Below are positions 8,158-15,061 of a stretch of 20,250 bases of DNA, one piece after another (position 1 is the first letter of the stretch; every line of letters begins with the position of its first letter). A program made the position numbers and the translations under genes. The notes beneath the pieces were generated by a model. That model was not told the origin of the DNA. It searched no databases and saw only the letters and a program-made list of their open reading frames with translations. Source of the stretch: Bacteroidota bacterium. GTDB lineage: Bacteria; Bacteroidota; Bacteroidia; Bacteroidales; UBA12481. Where the stretch lies: the NCBI GenBank assembly GCA_030592205.1, contig JAUVKA010000013.1:1-20250 (forward strand). The letters run 5' to 3'.

Positions 8158-8165
8158 TATCTTTG
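8158..8165 (+). promoter_or_regulatory. Bacteroidota -7 box for the ftsX operon
   Basis: TATCTTTG matches TAnnTTTG exactly and ends 22 nt before the ftsX ATG at 8188. A partial -33 element, TTTA at 8134-8137, lies 20 nt upstream. The box sits inside a TTG-initiated extension of the ftsX frame, which argues that translation begins at 8188 and not at 8155. Confidence 0.55.
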
Positions 8166-8187
8166 TTGTTCTAATTTCCAATGGAAT

Positions 8188-9066
8188 ATGAAGAAAAGGG
8201 AAGGCCGTACAACAACCCGAAAACTAAGAAGTTCTTATGTAACTACGGTAGTGAGTATTTCATTGGTTTTGTTTTTGCTCAGTCTGCTTGGCCTTCTTGT
8301 GCTGAACACAAAAAAGCTGGGAGATTTCGTCAGAGAGAACATTGGTTTTTCAGTTATCCTGAAAGAAAACACCCGAGAGGCAGATATAATCCAGATTCAG
8401 CGATACTTCGATGCAAGTGCCTTTGTTAAGGAAACAAAATATATTACACCAGATCAAGCTGCTGAAGAATTGCAAAAAGAGTTGGGAGAAAATTTTCTTG
8501 ATTTTCTGGGATTCAATCCTCTATTACCCTCAATCGACTTAAAACTATATGCTGCCTTTGCCAATCCCGACAGCATTGCTCGTATAGAAAAGGAATTTCT
8601 TGATTATCCTCAGGTTAAGGAAATATACTACCAGGAATCCCTCGTTCACCTGGTGAATGAGAATGTACGAAACCTTAGTCTTATTATCCTGGTATTCAGC
8701 GGGTTCCTCTTTTTTATCTCCATTGCTCTCTTCAACAACACTATACGTCTGCTATTTTACAGCAAGCGTTTTATTATAAAAACCATGCAATTAGTAGGTG
8801 CAACACGAAGTTTTATCAGAAGGCCATTTATTTTCAGTGGTGTTCTCCATGGTCTGTTCGGTTCTTTGGTCGCCTCTATCATGCTTATTATTGTGATTTA
8901 TTTTGCACAGAGAGAAATGCCGGATATTATTGGATTTACCGATTATGGAACCCTGGGCATTTTATTGTTTGCCATATTTACCATCGGGATACTCCTTTCC
9001 TGGCTATCTACTTTATTTGCTGTGAATAAGTATTTACGAATTGATCAGGACAAACTCTATTACTAA
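8188..9066 (+). CDS. ftsX: Cell division protein FtsX
   Basis: A 292-residue FtsX-family membrane protein. With the ATPase FtsE it forms the ABC-like complex that couples septal cell-wall hydrolase activation to cytokinesis. The topology is visible: a cytoplasmic N-terminus, a first hydrophobic helix (about residues 18-39), a periplasmic domain of about 120 residues (GFSVILKENT onwards), then three C-terminal membrane helices with the FtsX signature KTMQLVGATRSFIRRPF between the first two of them. ATG 8188 is preferred over TTG 8155 because the -7 box lies between them and the 8188 start gives a typical basic N-terminus (MKKREGRTTTRKLR). No ftsE is present nearby. The four genes that follow have the conserved Bacteroidota order. 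Confidence 0.93.
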   Translation: MKKREGRTTTRKLRSSYVTTVVSISLVLFLLSLLGLLVLNTKKLGDFVRENIGFSVILKENTREADIIQIQRYFDASAFVKETKYITPDQAAEELQKELGENFLDFLGFNPLLPSIDLKLYAAFANPDSIARIEKEFLDYPQVKEIYYQESLVHLVNENVRNLSLIILVFSGFLFFISIALFNNTIRLLFYSKRFIIKTMQLVGATRSFIRRPFIFSGVLHGLFGSLVASIMLIIVIYFAQREMPDIIGFTDYGTLGILLFAIFTIGILLSWLSTLFAVNKYLRIDQDKLYY

Positions 9067-9069
9067 GAC

Positions 9070-9097
9070 GGATAACGGATAACGGATAACGAATAAC
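9070..9097 (+). repeat. Four 7-bp tandem repeats (GGATAAC)
   Basis: Three exact GGATAAC units followed by one GAATAAC variant fill most of the 41-nt spacer between ftsX and the DUF3098 gene and end 10 nt before the ATG. Such a simple array can change copy number by slippage. Here it would alter spacing and not coding frame. Confidence 0.85.
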
Positions 9098-9107
9098 GAA
9101 AAAAATA

Positions 9108-9377
9108 ATGGTTAAAAAGGTTGAAAAGAGTAAACAAGAGAAAATGGGCTTTGTTTTTGGGCCTATGAATTATCGCCTTCTGGTGATCGGGTTGGTTGTG
9201 ATCATCATTGGATTCATACTAATGGCTGGAGGCAAATCAGATGACCCCACCGTATTTAATCCTGAGGTATTCAGTACAAGGCGGATAACTATAGCCCCGA
9301 TAGTTGTGTTGATAGGATTCATAATCGAAGGCTTCGCTATCATGTGGAAGCCGAAAAACAAATCTGATAATCTCTAA
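9108..9377 (+). CDS. DUF3098 family small membrane protein
   Basis: An 89-residue protein recognised as DUF3098, a Bacteroidota family of unknown function. A charged cytoplasmic-looking N-terminus (MVKKVEKSKQEK) is followed by the motif FVFGPMNYRLLVIGL, a first membrane helix (about 23-40), a linker with the family-typical SDDPTVFNPEVFS and RRITIAPI, and a second helix (about 62-80). The gene lies between ftsX and uppP with only three bases before the uppP ATG, so it is transcribed with envelope genes. The position suggests an accessory role in division or lipid-carrier turnover, which is inference only. Confidence 0.88.
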   Translation: MVKKVEKSKQEKMGFVFGPMNYRLLVIGLVVIIIGFILMAGGKSDDPTVFNPEVFSTRRITIAPIVVLIGFIIEGFAIMWKPKNKSDNL

Positions 9378-9380
9378 AAC

Positions 9381-10181
9381 ATGAATTGGTTTGAGGCCTT
9401 GATCCTGGGAATAATCCAGGGTTTAACTGAGTTTTTACCAGTTTCGAGTTCCGGCCATCTTGAGCTGGGAAAAGCTGTTTTGAATGTGGAGGCAATGGAG
9501 GATATTACCTTCACCGTGGTTGTTCATGGAGCCACCGTTTTATCCACGCTGGTGGTTTTTTTCAGGGAGGTTTGGATCATTTTGAAGGGTAGTTTCCAAT
9601 TCAAATGGAATGATGAAACTCAATATGTTGCTAAAATTATAGTATCCATGCTCCCGGTTTTGGTAGTTGGTATCTTTATGGAGGAATATATTGAGAGTTT
9701 CTTTAACGGCCGTATTCTTTTTGTTGGTTTAATGCTTCTTATCACTGCCACATTCCTTGCTCTGGCTCATTTCCTTCAAAACAAAACTCGTGAAGGGGAC
9801 ATAGGATTTGGATCCGCTTTTCTTATGGGTATAGCACAGGTTTTTGCCACTCTACCCGGTATTTCCAGATCCGGAGCAACAATTGCTACCGGTCTTTTGT
9901 TAGGCCGTAGAAAAAAAGATGTAGCCCAGTTTTCTTTTTTAATGGTACTGGTTCCCATAATCGGAGCAAACCTGATTAAACTGAGCGATATGGATTTAAG
10001 TATGGCCTCTAATAGTCTGGGGACAATCCCGCTTCTAATAGGTTTCCTGGCCGCGTTTCTATCCGGTTGGCTGGCTTGTTCCTGGATGGTTAACCTTGTA
10101 AAAAAAGGCAAATTGATCTGGTTCGCTATCTATTGCTTAATAATAGGGCTAGTGGCCATTTCTTTTGGTCTGTTCGCTTAA
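9381..10181 (+). CDS. uppP: Undecaprenyl-diphosphate phosphatase (UppP/BacA)
   Basis: A 266-residue polytopic enzyme that dephosphorylates undecaprenyl diphosphate to the monophosphate carrier used for peptidoglycan and surface glycan assembly; high levels give bacitracin resistance. Both active-site signatures are intact: GLTEFLPVSSSGH (14-26, with Glu17) and LPGISRSGAT (158-167, with the essential Arg and Ser). Several hydrophobic helices fill the rest, ending GLVAISFGLFA. Length and topology are normal for the family. It follows the DUF3098 gene by three bases and precedes truB by 17, so operon membership is clear. Confidence 0.96.
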   Translation: MNWFEALILGIIQGLTEFLPVSSSGHLELGKAVLNVEAMEDITFTVVVHGATVLSTLVVFFREVWIILKGSFQFKWNDETQYVAKIIVSMLPVLVVGIFMEEYIESFFNGRILFVGLMLLITATFLALAHFLQNKTREGDIGFGSAFLMGIAQVFATLPGISRSGATIATGLLLGRRKKDVAQFSFLMVLVPIIGANLIKLSDMDLSMASNSLGTIPLLIGFLAAFLSGWLACSWMVNLVKKGKLIWFAIYCLIIGLVAISFGLFA

Positions 10182-10198
10182 TGGAATAAATCAAACTC

Positions 10199-10915
10199 AT
10201 GAATTTAAATGAACCACAGGTTTCGCCCGCCGATTATTGGCAGGTTGGACAGGTCATTCTGCTCAACAAACCGCTGGGCTGGACCTCATTCGATCTGGTA
10301 AAGAAAATCAGATATTCACTGATCCATAAATACCGGATAAAAAAAATAAAAGTTGGGCATGCAGGAACTCTGGATCCCTTGGCCAGCGGTCTTATGATCC
10401 TTTGTACAGGAAAAGCCACAAAAAAATTAGAGGAATTCCAGGGCCATGATAAGGAATACCTTGCCAACATCAGGCTTGGATCTACAACTCCTTCTTTCGA
10501 CCTGGAAACTCAAGTCGACCACAAATATGAGCTTGATCATATTGATAAGGCTAAAATCCTCTCAGCCTTTGAACAATTCCTCGGAGAACAAATGCAAGAA
10601 CCACCCTTGTTTTCTGCAAAGAAACTAAAGGGTGTTCGGGCTTATGATCATGCCCGTAAAGGTGAAAAAATCATTTTGAAATCTCGTCCGGTGGTATTCC
10701 ATAAGCTAGAACTGACTCGCTGGCAGAGTCCGGATTTACAAGTCAGGGTTTCTTGCAGCAAAGGAACATATATTCGTGCTTTTGCCCGTGATTTAGGAAA
10801 AGCTCTTGATTCCGGTGGACATTTAATTGGTCTGATCCGCACCAGAATTGGGGATATTCACCTCGAAGAAGCAATGGAATTGGAAGATTTTAATAAAGTT
10901 TTAGATCAAATGTAA
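10199..10915 (+). CDS. truB: tRNA pseudouridine(55) synthase TruB
   Basis: A 238-residue pseudouridine synthase that makes the universal pseudouridine 55 in the T-loop of tRNAs. The family opening LLNKPLGWTSFDLVKKI (21-37) and the catalytic motif HAGTLDPLASGLM (54-66) are present, with Asp59 as the nucleophile. KEYLANIRLG and the later CSKGTYIRAFARDLG block complete the core. The protein lacks an appreciable C-terminal PUA extension, as is usual for the shorter Bacteroidota form. The ATG at 10199 is 17 nt after uppP. Confidence 0.96.
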   Translation: MNLNEPQVSPADYWQVGQVILLNKPLGWTSFDLVKKIRYSLIHKYRIKKIKVGHAGTLDPLASGLMILCTGKATKKLEEFQGHDKEYLANIRLGSTTPSFDLETQVDHKYELDHIDKAKILSAFEQFLGEQMQEPPLFSAKKLKGVRAYDHARKGEKIILKSRPVVFHKLELTRWQSPDLQVRVSCSKGTYIRAFARDLGKALDSGGHLIGLIRTRIGDIHLEEAMELEDFNKVLDQM

Positions 10916-10920
10916 CAAAC

Positions 10921-10961
10921 TGGGAATTGGTGCGTATAAGGCACATCTACAACAATTCCCA
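10921..10961 (+). repeat. Inverted repeat in the truB-queA spacer
   Basis: A perfect 9-bp inverted repeat, TGGGAATTG at 10921-10929 and CAATTCCCA at 10953-10961, encloses a small inner stem GTGC (10930-10933) / GCAC (10941-10944). The folded element would occupy most of the 61-nt gap in the transcript. No U-tract follows, so it is not a standard terminator. It may be a processing or attenuation hairpin, or a small repeat. It does not resemble a preQ1 riboswitch. Confidence 0.55.
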
Positions 10962-10976
10962 ATAGAAAACAATTAT

Positions 10977-12026
10977 ATGAAGTTATCCAAATTCAAATTT
11001 AATCTACCTGAAGAGCTTATTGCCTTACATCCTGCAAGAAACAGGGACGAGTCGCGCCTGATGGTTGTTAATAAAAGTACTGGTAAAATTGAGCATCATC
11101 AATTTAAGGATGTGATAAATTTTTTCAACAATCAGGATGTGTTGGTTTTCAACGACACTAAGGTTTTCCCAGCCCGTTTACGAGGTAATAAAGAGAAAAC
11201 CGGAGCAGAGATTGAGGTTTTTCTTCTTAGGGAACTCAATCAGGATCAACGTCTATGGGATGTGTTGGTGGATCCAGCCAGGAAGATTCGAATTGGAAAT
11301 AAATTATATTTCGGTGAGGATAATATGCTTGTAGCAGAAGTGATAGATAACACTACCTCAAGGGGCAGGACTCTCCGCTTCCTTTACGATGGGCCTTACG
11401 AGGAATTTAAGAAGACTCTATATACTCTTGGCGAAACTCCATTACCGAAATTTATTAACCGCAAAGTCGTGCCTGAAGACAAAGAGCGATATCAAACTGT
11501 TTTTGCCAAGCATGAAGGAGCTATTGCTGCTCCAACAGCAGGCATGCATTTTAGTCGCGAGCTTCTCAAAAAGATGGAAATCAAGGGTGTTGACTTATCA
11601 TATGTAACTCTTCACGTTGGATTAGGGAATTTCCGTTCTGTAGATGTTGAGGATCTCACTAAGCACAAAATGGATTCTGAACCCATCATCATCCCGGTGG
11701 AAGCCTCCAATATGGTAAACAATGCCAAGAAAGGAAAGCATAAGATATGTGCTGTTGGTACAACCACAATGAGGACTTTAGAAAGTTCGGTTTCTACTCA
11801 GGGAATGCTGAAACCTTTTTCCGGTTGGACAAATAAATTTCTCTTCCCTCCTTATGAGTTTAGTGTAGCCGATTCAATGATAAGCAACTTTCATCTACCA
11901 CTTACAACTCTGGTAATGATGGTAGCTGCCTTTACCGGCTATGACCTCCTCATGTCGTCATACCAGGTGGCAATTAAGGAAGAATATCGATTTGGTACTT
12001 ATGGCGATGCAATGCTGATTATCTAG
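10977..12026 (+). CDS. queA: S-adenosylmethionine:tRNA ribosyltransferase-isomerase QueA
   Basis: A 349-residue enzyme that transfers and isomerises the ribosyl part of S-adenosylmethionine onto preQ1 in tRNA, forming epoxyqueuosine. Family blocks are easily seen: LIALHPARNRDESRLMVV near the N-terminus, VFNDTKVFPARLRG, AAPTAGMHFSRELL, YVTLHVGLGNFRSV, AVGTTTMRTLE and the C-terminal ISNFHLPLTTLVMMVAAF. Length is standard. It closes the ftsX cluster and converges on the uracil-DNA glycosylase gene with 24 nt between the stops. Other queuosine genes are not in the window. Confidence 0.96.
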   Translation: MKLSKFKFNLPEELIALHPARNRDESRLMVVNKSTGKIEHHQFKDVINFFNNQDVLVFNDTKVFPARLRGNKEKTGAEIEVFLLRELNQDQRLWDVLVDPARKIRIGNKLYFGEDNMLVAEVIDNTTSRGRTLRFLYDGPYEEFKKTLYTLGETPLPKFINRKVVPEDKERYQTVFAKHEGAIAAPTAGMHFSRELLKKMEIKGVDLSYVTLHVGLGNFRSVDVEDLTKHKMDSEPIIIPVEASNMVNNAKKGKHKICAVGTTTMRTLESSVSTQGMLKPFSGWTNKFLFPPYEFSVADSMISNFHLPLTTLVMMVAAFTGYDLLMSSYQVAIKEEYRFGTYGDAMLII

Positions 12027-12050
12027 ATCAGGAAATTTATTCCGGGAGTG

Positions 12051-12647
12051 TTAAGAATCAATATGTGGAGAACTATGTGTTGGATCTACTAACTCCCGGT
12101 ATTTATAATACACCATTTTAAAATCCTCCCAGGCATCTTTTTTTTGGCCAGCATTCCTAAGAAGGGCAGAGGGATGATAGGTTGGCATCACCAGGTATTC
12201 TTCCCATTCCATCCATTTTCCCCGTACGCGAGTGATTCTGGCATTCGGATCTATGAGACCCTTCAAAGCAGTGGCTCCTAAAAGAATAATGATTTTTGGT
12301 TGGATAAGCTTTATCTGTTGATGCAGGTAGGGCAGGCATGCTTCACGTTCTTCTGGTTTCGGATCCCTGTTTCCAGGGGGGCGGCATTTTACAATATTTG
12401 CAATATAAACATGTTCATCGCGGTTAAATCCACAAGCCCCTAATATTTTATCAAGCAATTGCCCTGATTTACCAACAAAAGGTATCCCCTGGATATCCTC
12501 ATCCCTCCCGGGCCCTTCGCCGATAAGCAAAATTTCGGCAAAAGGGTTGCCTGCTCCAAAAACCGTATTGGTGCGTTTGAGATGAAGGTCGCAATTAGTG
12601 CAATTTTTCACCTTGTGGGATAACAGAACCAGTTCTTTTTCAACCAT
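12051..12647 (-). CDS. Family 4 uracil-DNA glycosylase (iron-sulfur)
   Basis: A 198-residue DNA-repair enzyme that excises uracil from DNA, of the 4Fe-4S family 4 type. Four cysteines fit the cluster ligands: Cys16 and Cys19 (CTNC), Cys88 (IVKCRPPGNRDP) and Cys104 (EACLPYL). The catalytic motif GEGPGRDED is at 43-51 and the DNA-binding HPSALLR at 158-164. I chose the ATG at 12647. A TTG at 12677 would add ten residues but falls inside an intergenic direct repeat. The gene stands alone on the minus strand, convergent with queA. Confidence 0.93.
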   Translation of the reverse strand: MVEKELVLLSHKVKNCTNCDLHLKRTNTVFGAGNPFAEILLIGEGPGRDEDIQGIPFVGKSGQLLDKILGACGFNRDEHVYIANIVKCRPPGNRDPKPEEREACLPYLHQQIKLIQPKIIILLGATALKGLIDPNARITRVRGKWMEWEEYLVMPTYHPSALLRNAGQKKDAWEDFKMVYYKYRELVDPTHSSPHIDS

Positions 12648-12668
12648 CAAAGGCAAGGTAAGAAAATA

Positions 12669-12702
12669 ATTGGTCAATTAGCCAATTCGTCAATTAGCCA
12701 AT
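12669..12702. repeat. 34-bp direct repeat, copy 1
   Basis: The first of two near-identical 34-bp copies, itself built of two adjacent 16-nt units that start GTCAATTAGCCAATT. It contains ATTGG and CCAAT arms able to form small hairpins. It lies just upstream of the uracil-DNA glycosylase gene. Confidence 0.85.
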
Positions 12703-12735
12703 CCAATAATTGAAAATGAAGGTAAAATTGCGTAG

Positions 12736-12756
12736 GGATGGGCCTGGTGCCCGTCC
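12736..12756. repeat. GC-rich hairpin between the direct repeats
   Basis: GGATGGGC (12736-12743) can pair with GCCCGTCC (12749-12756), with one G-T pair, around the loop CTGGT. It is GC-rich compared with the surrounding AT-rich DNA and looks like a dispersed palindromic unit. Confidence 0.5.
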
Positions 12757-12761
12757 AGTTT

Positions 12762-12795
12762 ATTGGTCAATTAGCCAATTCGTCAATTAGGCAAT
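12762..12795. repeat. 34-bp direct repeat, copy 2
   Basis: The second copy of the 34-bp unit, differing from the copy at 12669 by one base (C to G at unit position 30). The two start 93 bp apart. No gene lies between 12648 and 12954; the stretch holds these repeats and three short palindromes. Confidence 0.85.
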
Positions 12796-12802
12796 ATCGT
12801 TT

Positions 12803-12868
12803 ACCGCGTAGCGGTTAAAGAATTGTAGCTCAAAGCATTATGTAAATTATTCGATTCCCCGTAGGGGA
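12803..12868. repeat. Pair of GTA-loop palindromes
   Basis: ACCGC-GTA-GCGGT at 12803-12815 and TCCCC-GTA-GGGGA at 12856-12868 share the same layout: a 5-bp perfect stem and an identical GTA triloop, about 40 bp apart. The stems differ in sequence but not in design, as in families of intergenic palindromes that drift by compensatory change. I see no promoter or terminator in them. Confidence 0.5.
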
Positions 12869-12954
12869 TATACAACAAGCAGGAAGTAGGTTGAAAGAAT
12901 GAATAGCAAAATAAAAAAAGATCGTGTAGACCAGGGCTTGTTAAGTTTACAAAA

Positions 12955-15045
12955 TTAATTTTTTAGCAGCTTTTTGCTTAAGATGCCATTCTCAGTTTCA
13001 ATTATCAAAAAATAAACACCATCTGCCTGGGTACTCAGATCCAGGTCAAGCCTGCCGGATCCTGAGAAAGTTCTTGAGGCTGACCACACTTCTCTGCCGT
13101 CAGGGCTTATAACCTTCACCACTACCTCACTCTCGTTTATTCCATCAATAAAAATTTCATATTTACCTGAGGATGGATTTGGATACACTAATATCCCATT
13201 TGTCTTATCGATGCTTTCTACACTTGTTGTGTTAACTTTTACCTCTACATTATCGATTGCTCCTCCATAGGCAAACTCATTGCTATCACTATACTTAAAT
13301 GCAATCTGGGCCTCGCTGGTATATGCGTCCTGAGGAATTTCCAGGGACAAATGTCTCCATACATAATTTAGTCCGAACCCACTTTGCCCTAGTTCTCGGA
13401 AAGGAACCCAATTATCAGTTTCTGACCTTCTGTAATGAACAATAAGATGATCGAACCGTTGCCAAACCTTGAATGCATAGTCAAACTCCAGTATAACATT
13501 TTCCAGTCCCCCCAGATTAAACCTGGGGCTGATAGCATAATCGATAGTATGTGTATTTTGCCCGGCAGCCACAGAATTTGCTCCAATGAATTTGGTTTCA
13601 TTATTAGAATTCATTTCAAGACCTACGGAATTACCCCATCTGAATCCGTCGACAGAACCTTTTATCAGCCATCCATGGCTGGCTTTTTCAAAGTCCTCAA
13701 TATAAGGCAATTCCAAAACACCCAAAAGGGCAACTCTAACAGCATTACTGTGTTCCGACTCTCCATTATTCTCCCCTTCGTACATTGCAGTTACCGTATA
13801 AATATAGTCTCCTTCTTCACTTATAGTCGAATCCTCATAATCAGACTGGGTAACAGAAGCTAGTTTCTGCCCATTCCTGTATACTATATAGTTCCTTAAT
13901 CCTGCTACATAGCTCGGATACCAATCTAAAGCCACTTTTCCTTCACCCAGAGTAAAAACCAATTGCGTAGGTGGATATAGAGGTTTTATCGTGATATCAA
14001 ACGTTATGGAATCACCAGCGTTTGAAATATTGAAAATATCAAGTCCTCCACGCCCACCCTGCCCATTATTATAAAGGAAGCATGAAGGATCAGTATTGTC
14101 GCTTATAGCCCGTTTATCTCCTGTACCAAAAGCCGCACTGGACAAGGCACCCTCCAGCATGAGTAGATAATCATAAACACGTTTGCCATTGATCCTGGCG
14201 GTTTCACCATAAAGTGACCAGCGATGAGGCCAGAGGAGGTCTGACCATCCGGCAGGACCTCCCTGCATAACAAAACAAACATTATCAACCCTTCCATCAT
14301 CGTTCATGTCAATGTTGAGAGTATCCGGAATCTGAGAATCAACGAACTCAATAGCCCGCTTCATAAGAGCATGTTCCCGGGGTCCCTGGCCTTCGCTTGC
14401 AGGGTATCCTTCCGGGTTACTGGAAGATTTTTTGAGGAAATAATTTCTGGGGTTTTCATCAATATAATCGATATTGATAGTATCAGGAGATTCTGGATAA
14501 TGATAAGTGTCGATAAACAAACGATTATAAGAAACCTCTCTGAAATAATCCTTCATTGAAGGTTCATCCTCCGCAGAGAAAAAGGGCTTATAAAATGACC
14601 TTGGCCTGGTAATCACACTATCATCGGCAAAAGCAATATATACAACCAGATTGTTAACCTGCCCCGTTGTTGGTGCATCCTTCAGGGATTTTAAAGGGAT
14701 CATAAACCGATCTTTTTTTTCCTGATAAAGCCTGGGAGAAATTTTAACTCCAACTTGTAAATTCACAGATACAGGATTCACGGAATTTACCCTGTATTTT
14801 GAGGGCACCACTTTCTCTCCTTCACGGATCCCATAATATAAATAGCCATCATCTGCATTCTGAACCAGAGTATATCCCCTGGCATCATGAATCCAATGGT
14901 AAAACTCATCACCGCTAGCAAAACAGTTGATCACCTCTCCATCGGGCTGCACAAAAGTTTGTGGCACATCTTTCAGGAAAGCAGCATGAACTGAGCTGAA
15001 ACTTATTGTGGAAATGAAAAAAATAAGAAAGAAAAAGTGCTTCAT
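12955..15045 (-). CDS. Secreted M6-type metallopeptidase homologue lacking the HExxH zinc site
   Basis: A 696-residue exported protein. Domains in order: signal peptide (1-21), M6 N-terminal region (about 22-300, ending SDLLWPHRWSLYGETARING and KRVYDYLLMLEGAL), the tail of the M6 domain (about 301-352, DKRAISDNTDPSCFL and GGLDIFNISNAGDS), a fibronectin-III-like domain (about 357-440), a cleaved-adhesin/MAM-like beta-sandwich (about 447-603) and a T9SS type A sorting domain (about 618-696, VYPNPSSG to KKLLKN). In intact M6 enzymes the HExxHxxGxPD zinc site and roughly 150 further residues come directly after the LLMLEG-like segment. Here the chain jumps from EGAL to SSAAFG (around residues 300-305) and no HExxH occurs anywhere, so it is probably inactive as a zinc protease. 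ATG 15045 is chosen because the signal peptide follows it directly; TTG 15054 is the alternative. It lies 16 nt after the C10 peptidase gene. Confidence 0.85.
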   Translation of the reverse strand: MKHFFFLIFFISTISFSSVHAAFLKDVPQTFVQPDGEVINCFASGDEFYHWIHDARGYTLVQNADDGYLYYGIREGEKVVPSKYRVNSVNPVSVNLQVGVKISPRLYQEKKDRFMIPLKSLKDAPTTGQVNNLVVYIAFADDSVITRPRSFYKPFFSAEDEPSMKDYFREVSYNRLFIDTYHYPESPDTINIDYIDENPRNYFLKKSSSNPEGYPASEGQGPREHALMKRAIEFVDSQIPDTLNIDMNDDGRVDNVCFVMQGGPAGWSDLLWPHRWSLYGETARINGKRVYDYLLMLEGALSSAAFGTGDKRAISDNTDPSCFLYNNGQGGRGGLDIFNISNAGDSITFDITIKPLYPPTQLVFTLGEGKVALDWYPSYVAGLRNYIVYRNGQKLASVTQSDYEDSTISEEGDYIYTVTAMYEGENNGESEHSNAVRVALLGVLELPYIEDFEKASHGWLIKGSVDGFRWGNSVGLEMNSNNETKFIGANSVAAGQNTHTIDYAISPRFNLGGLENVILEFDYAFKVWQRFDHLIVHYRRSETDNWVPFRELGQSGFGLNYVWRHLSLEIPQDAYTSEAQIAFKYSDSNEFAYGGAIDNVEVKVNTTSVESIDKTNGILVYPNPSSGKYEIFIDGINESEVVVKVISPDGREVWSASRTFSGSGRLDLDLSTQADGVYFLIIETENGILSKKLLKN

Positions 15046-15061
15046 ATTCAACAATTACTGG

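Noticed and set aside
8155..8187. TTG start for ftsX 11 codons upstream
   Set aside because: The predicted -7 box lies inside this extension, and the added residues do not look like an FtsX N-terminus.
10916..10976. preQ1 riboswitch ahead of queA
   Set aside because: The small preQ1 aptamer consensus is not present; the spacer shows only a plain inverted repeat.
12648..12677. TTG start for the uracil-DNA glycosylase
   Set aside because: It lies in the 34-bp direct repeat; the ATG at 12647 gives a normal family N-terminus.
12669..12795. Possible CRISPR array from the 34-bp direct repeats
   Set aside because: Only two copies; the 59-bp gap between them holds a palindrome, each copy is internally duplicated, and no cas genes are nearby.
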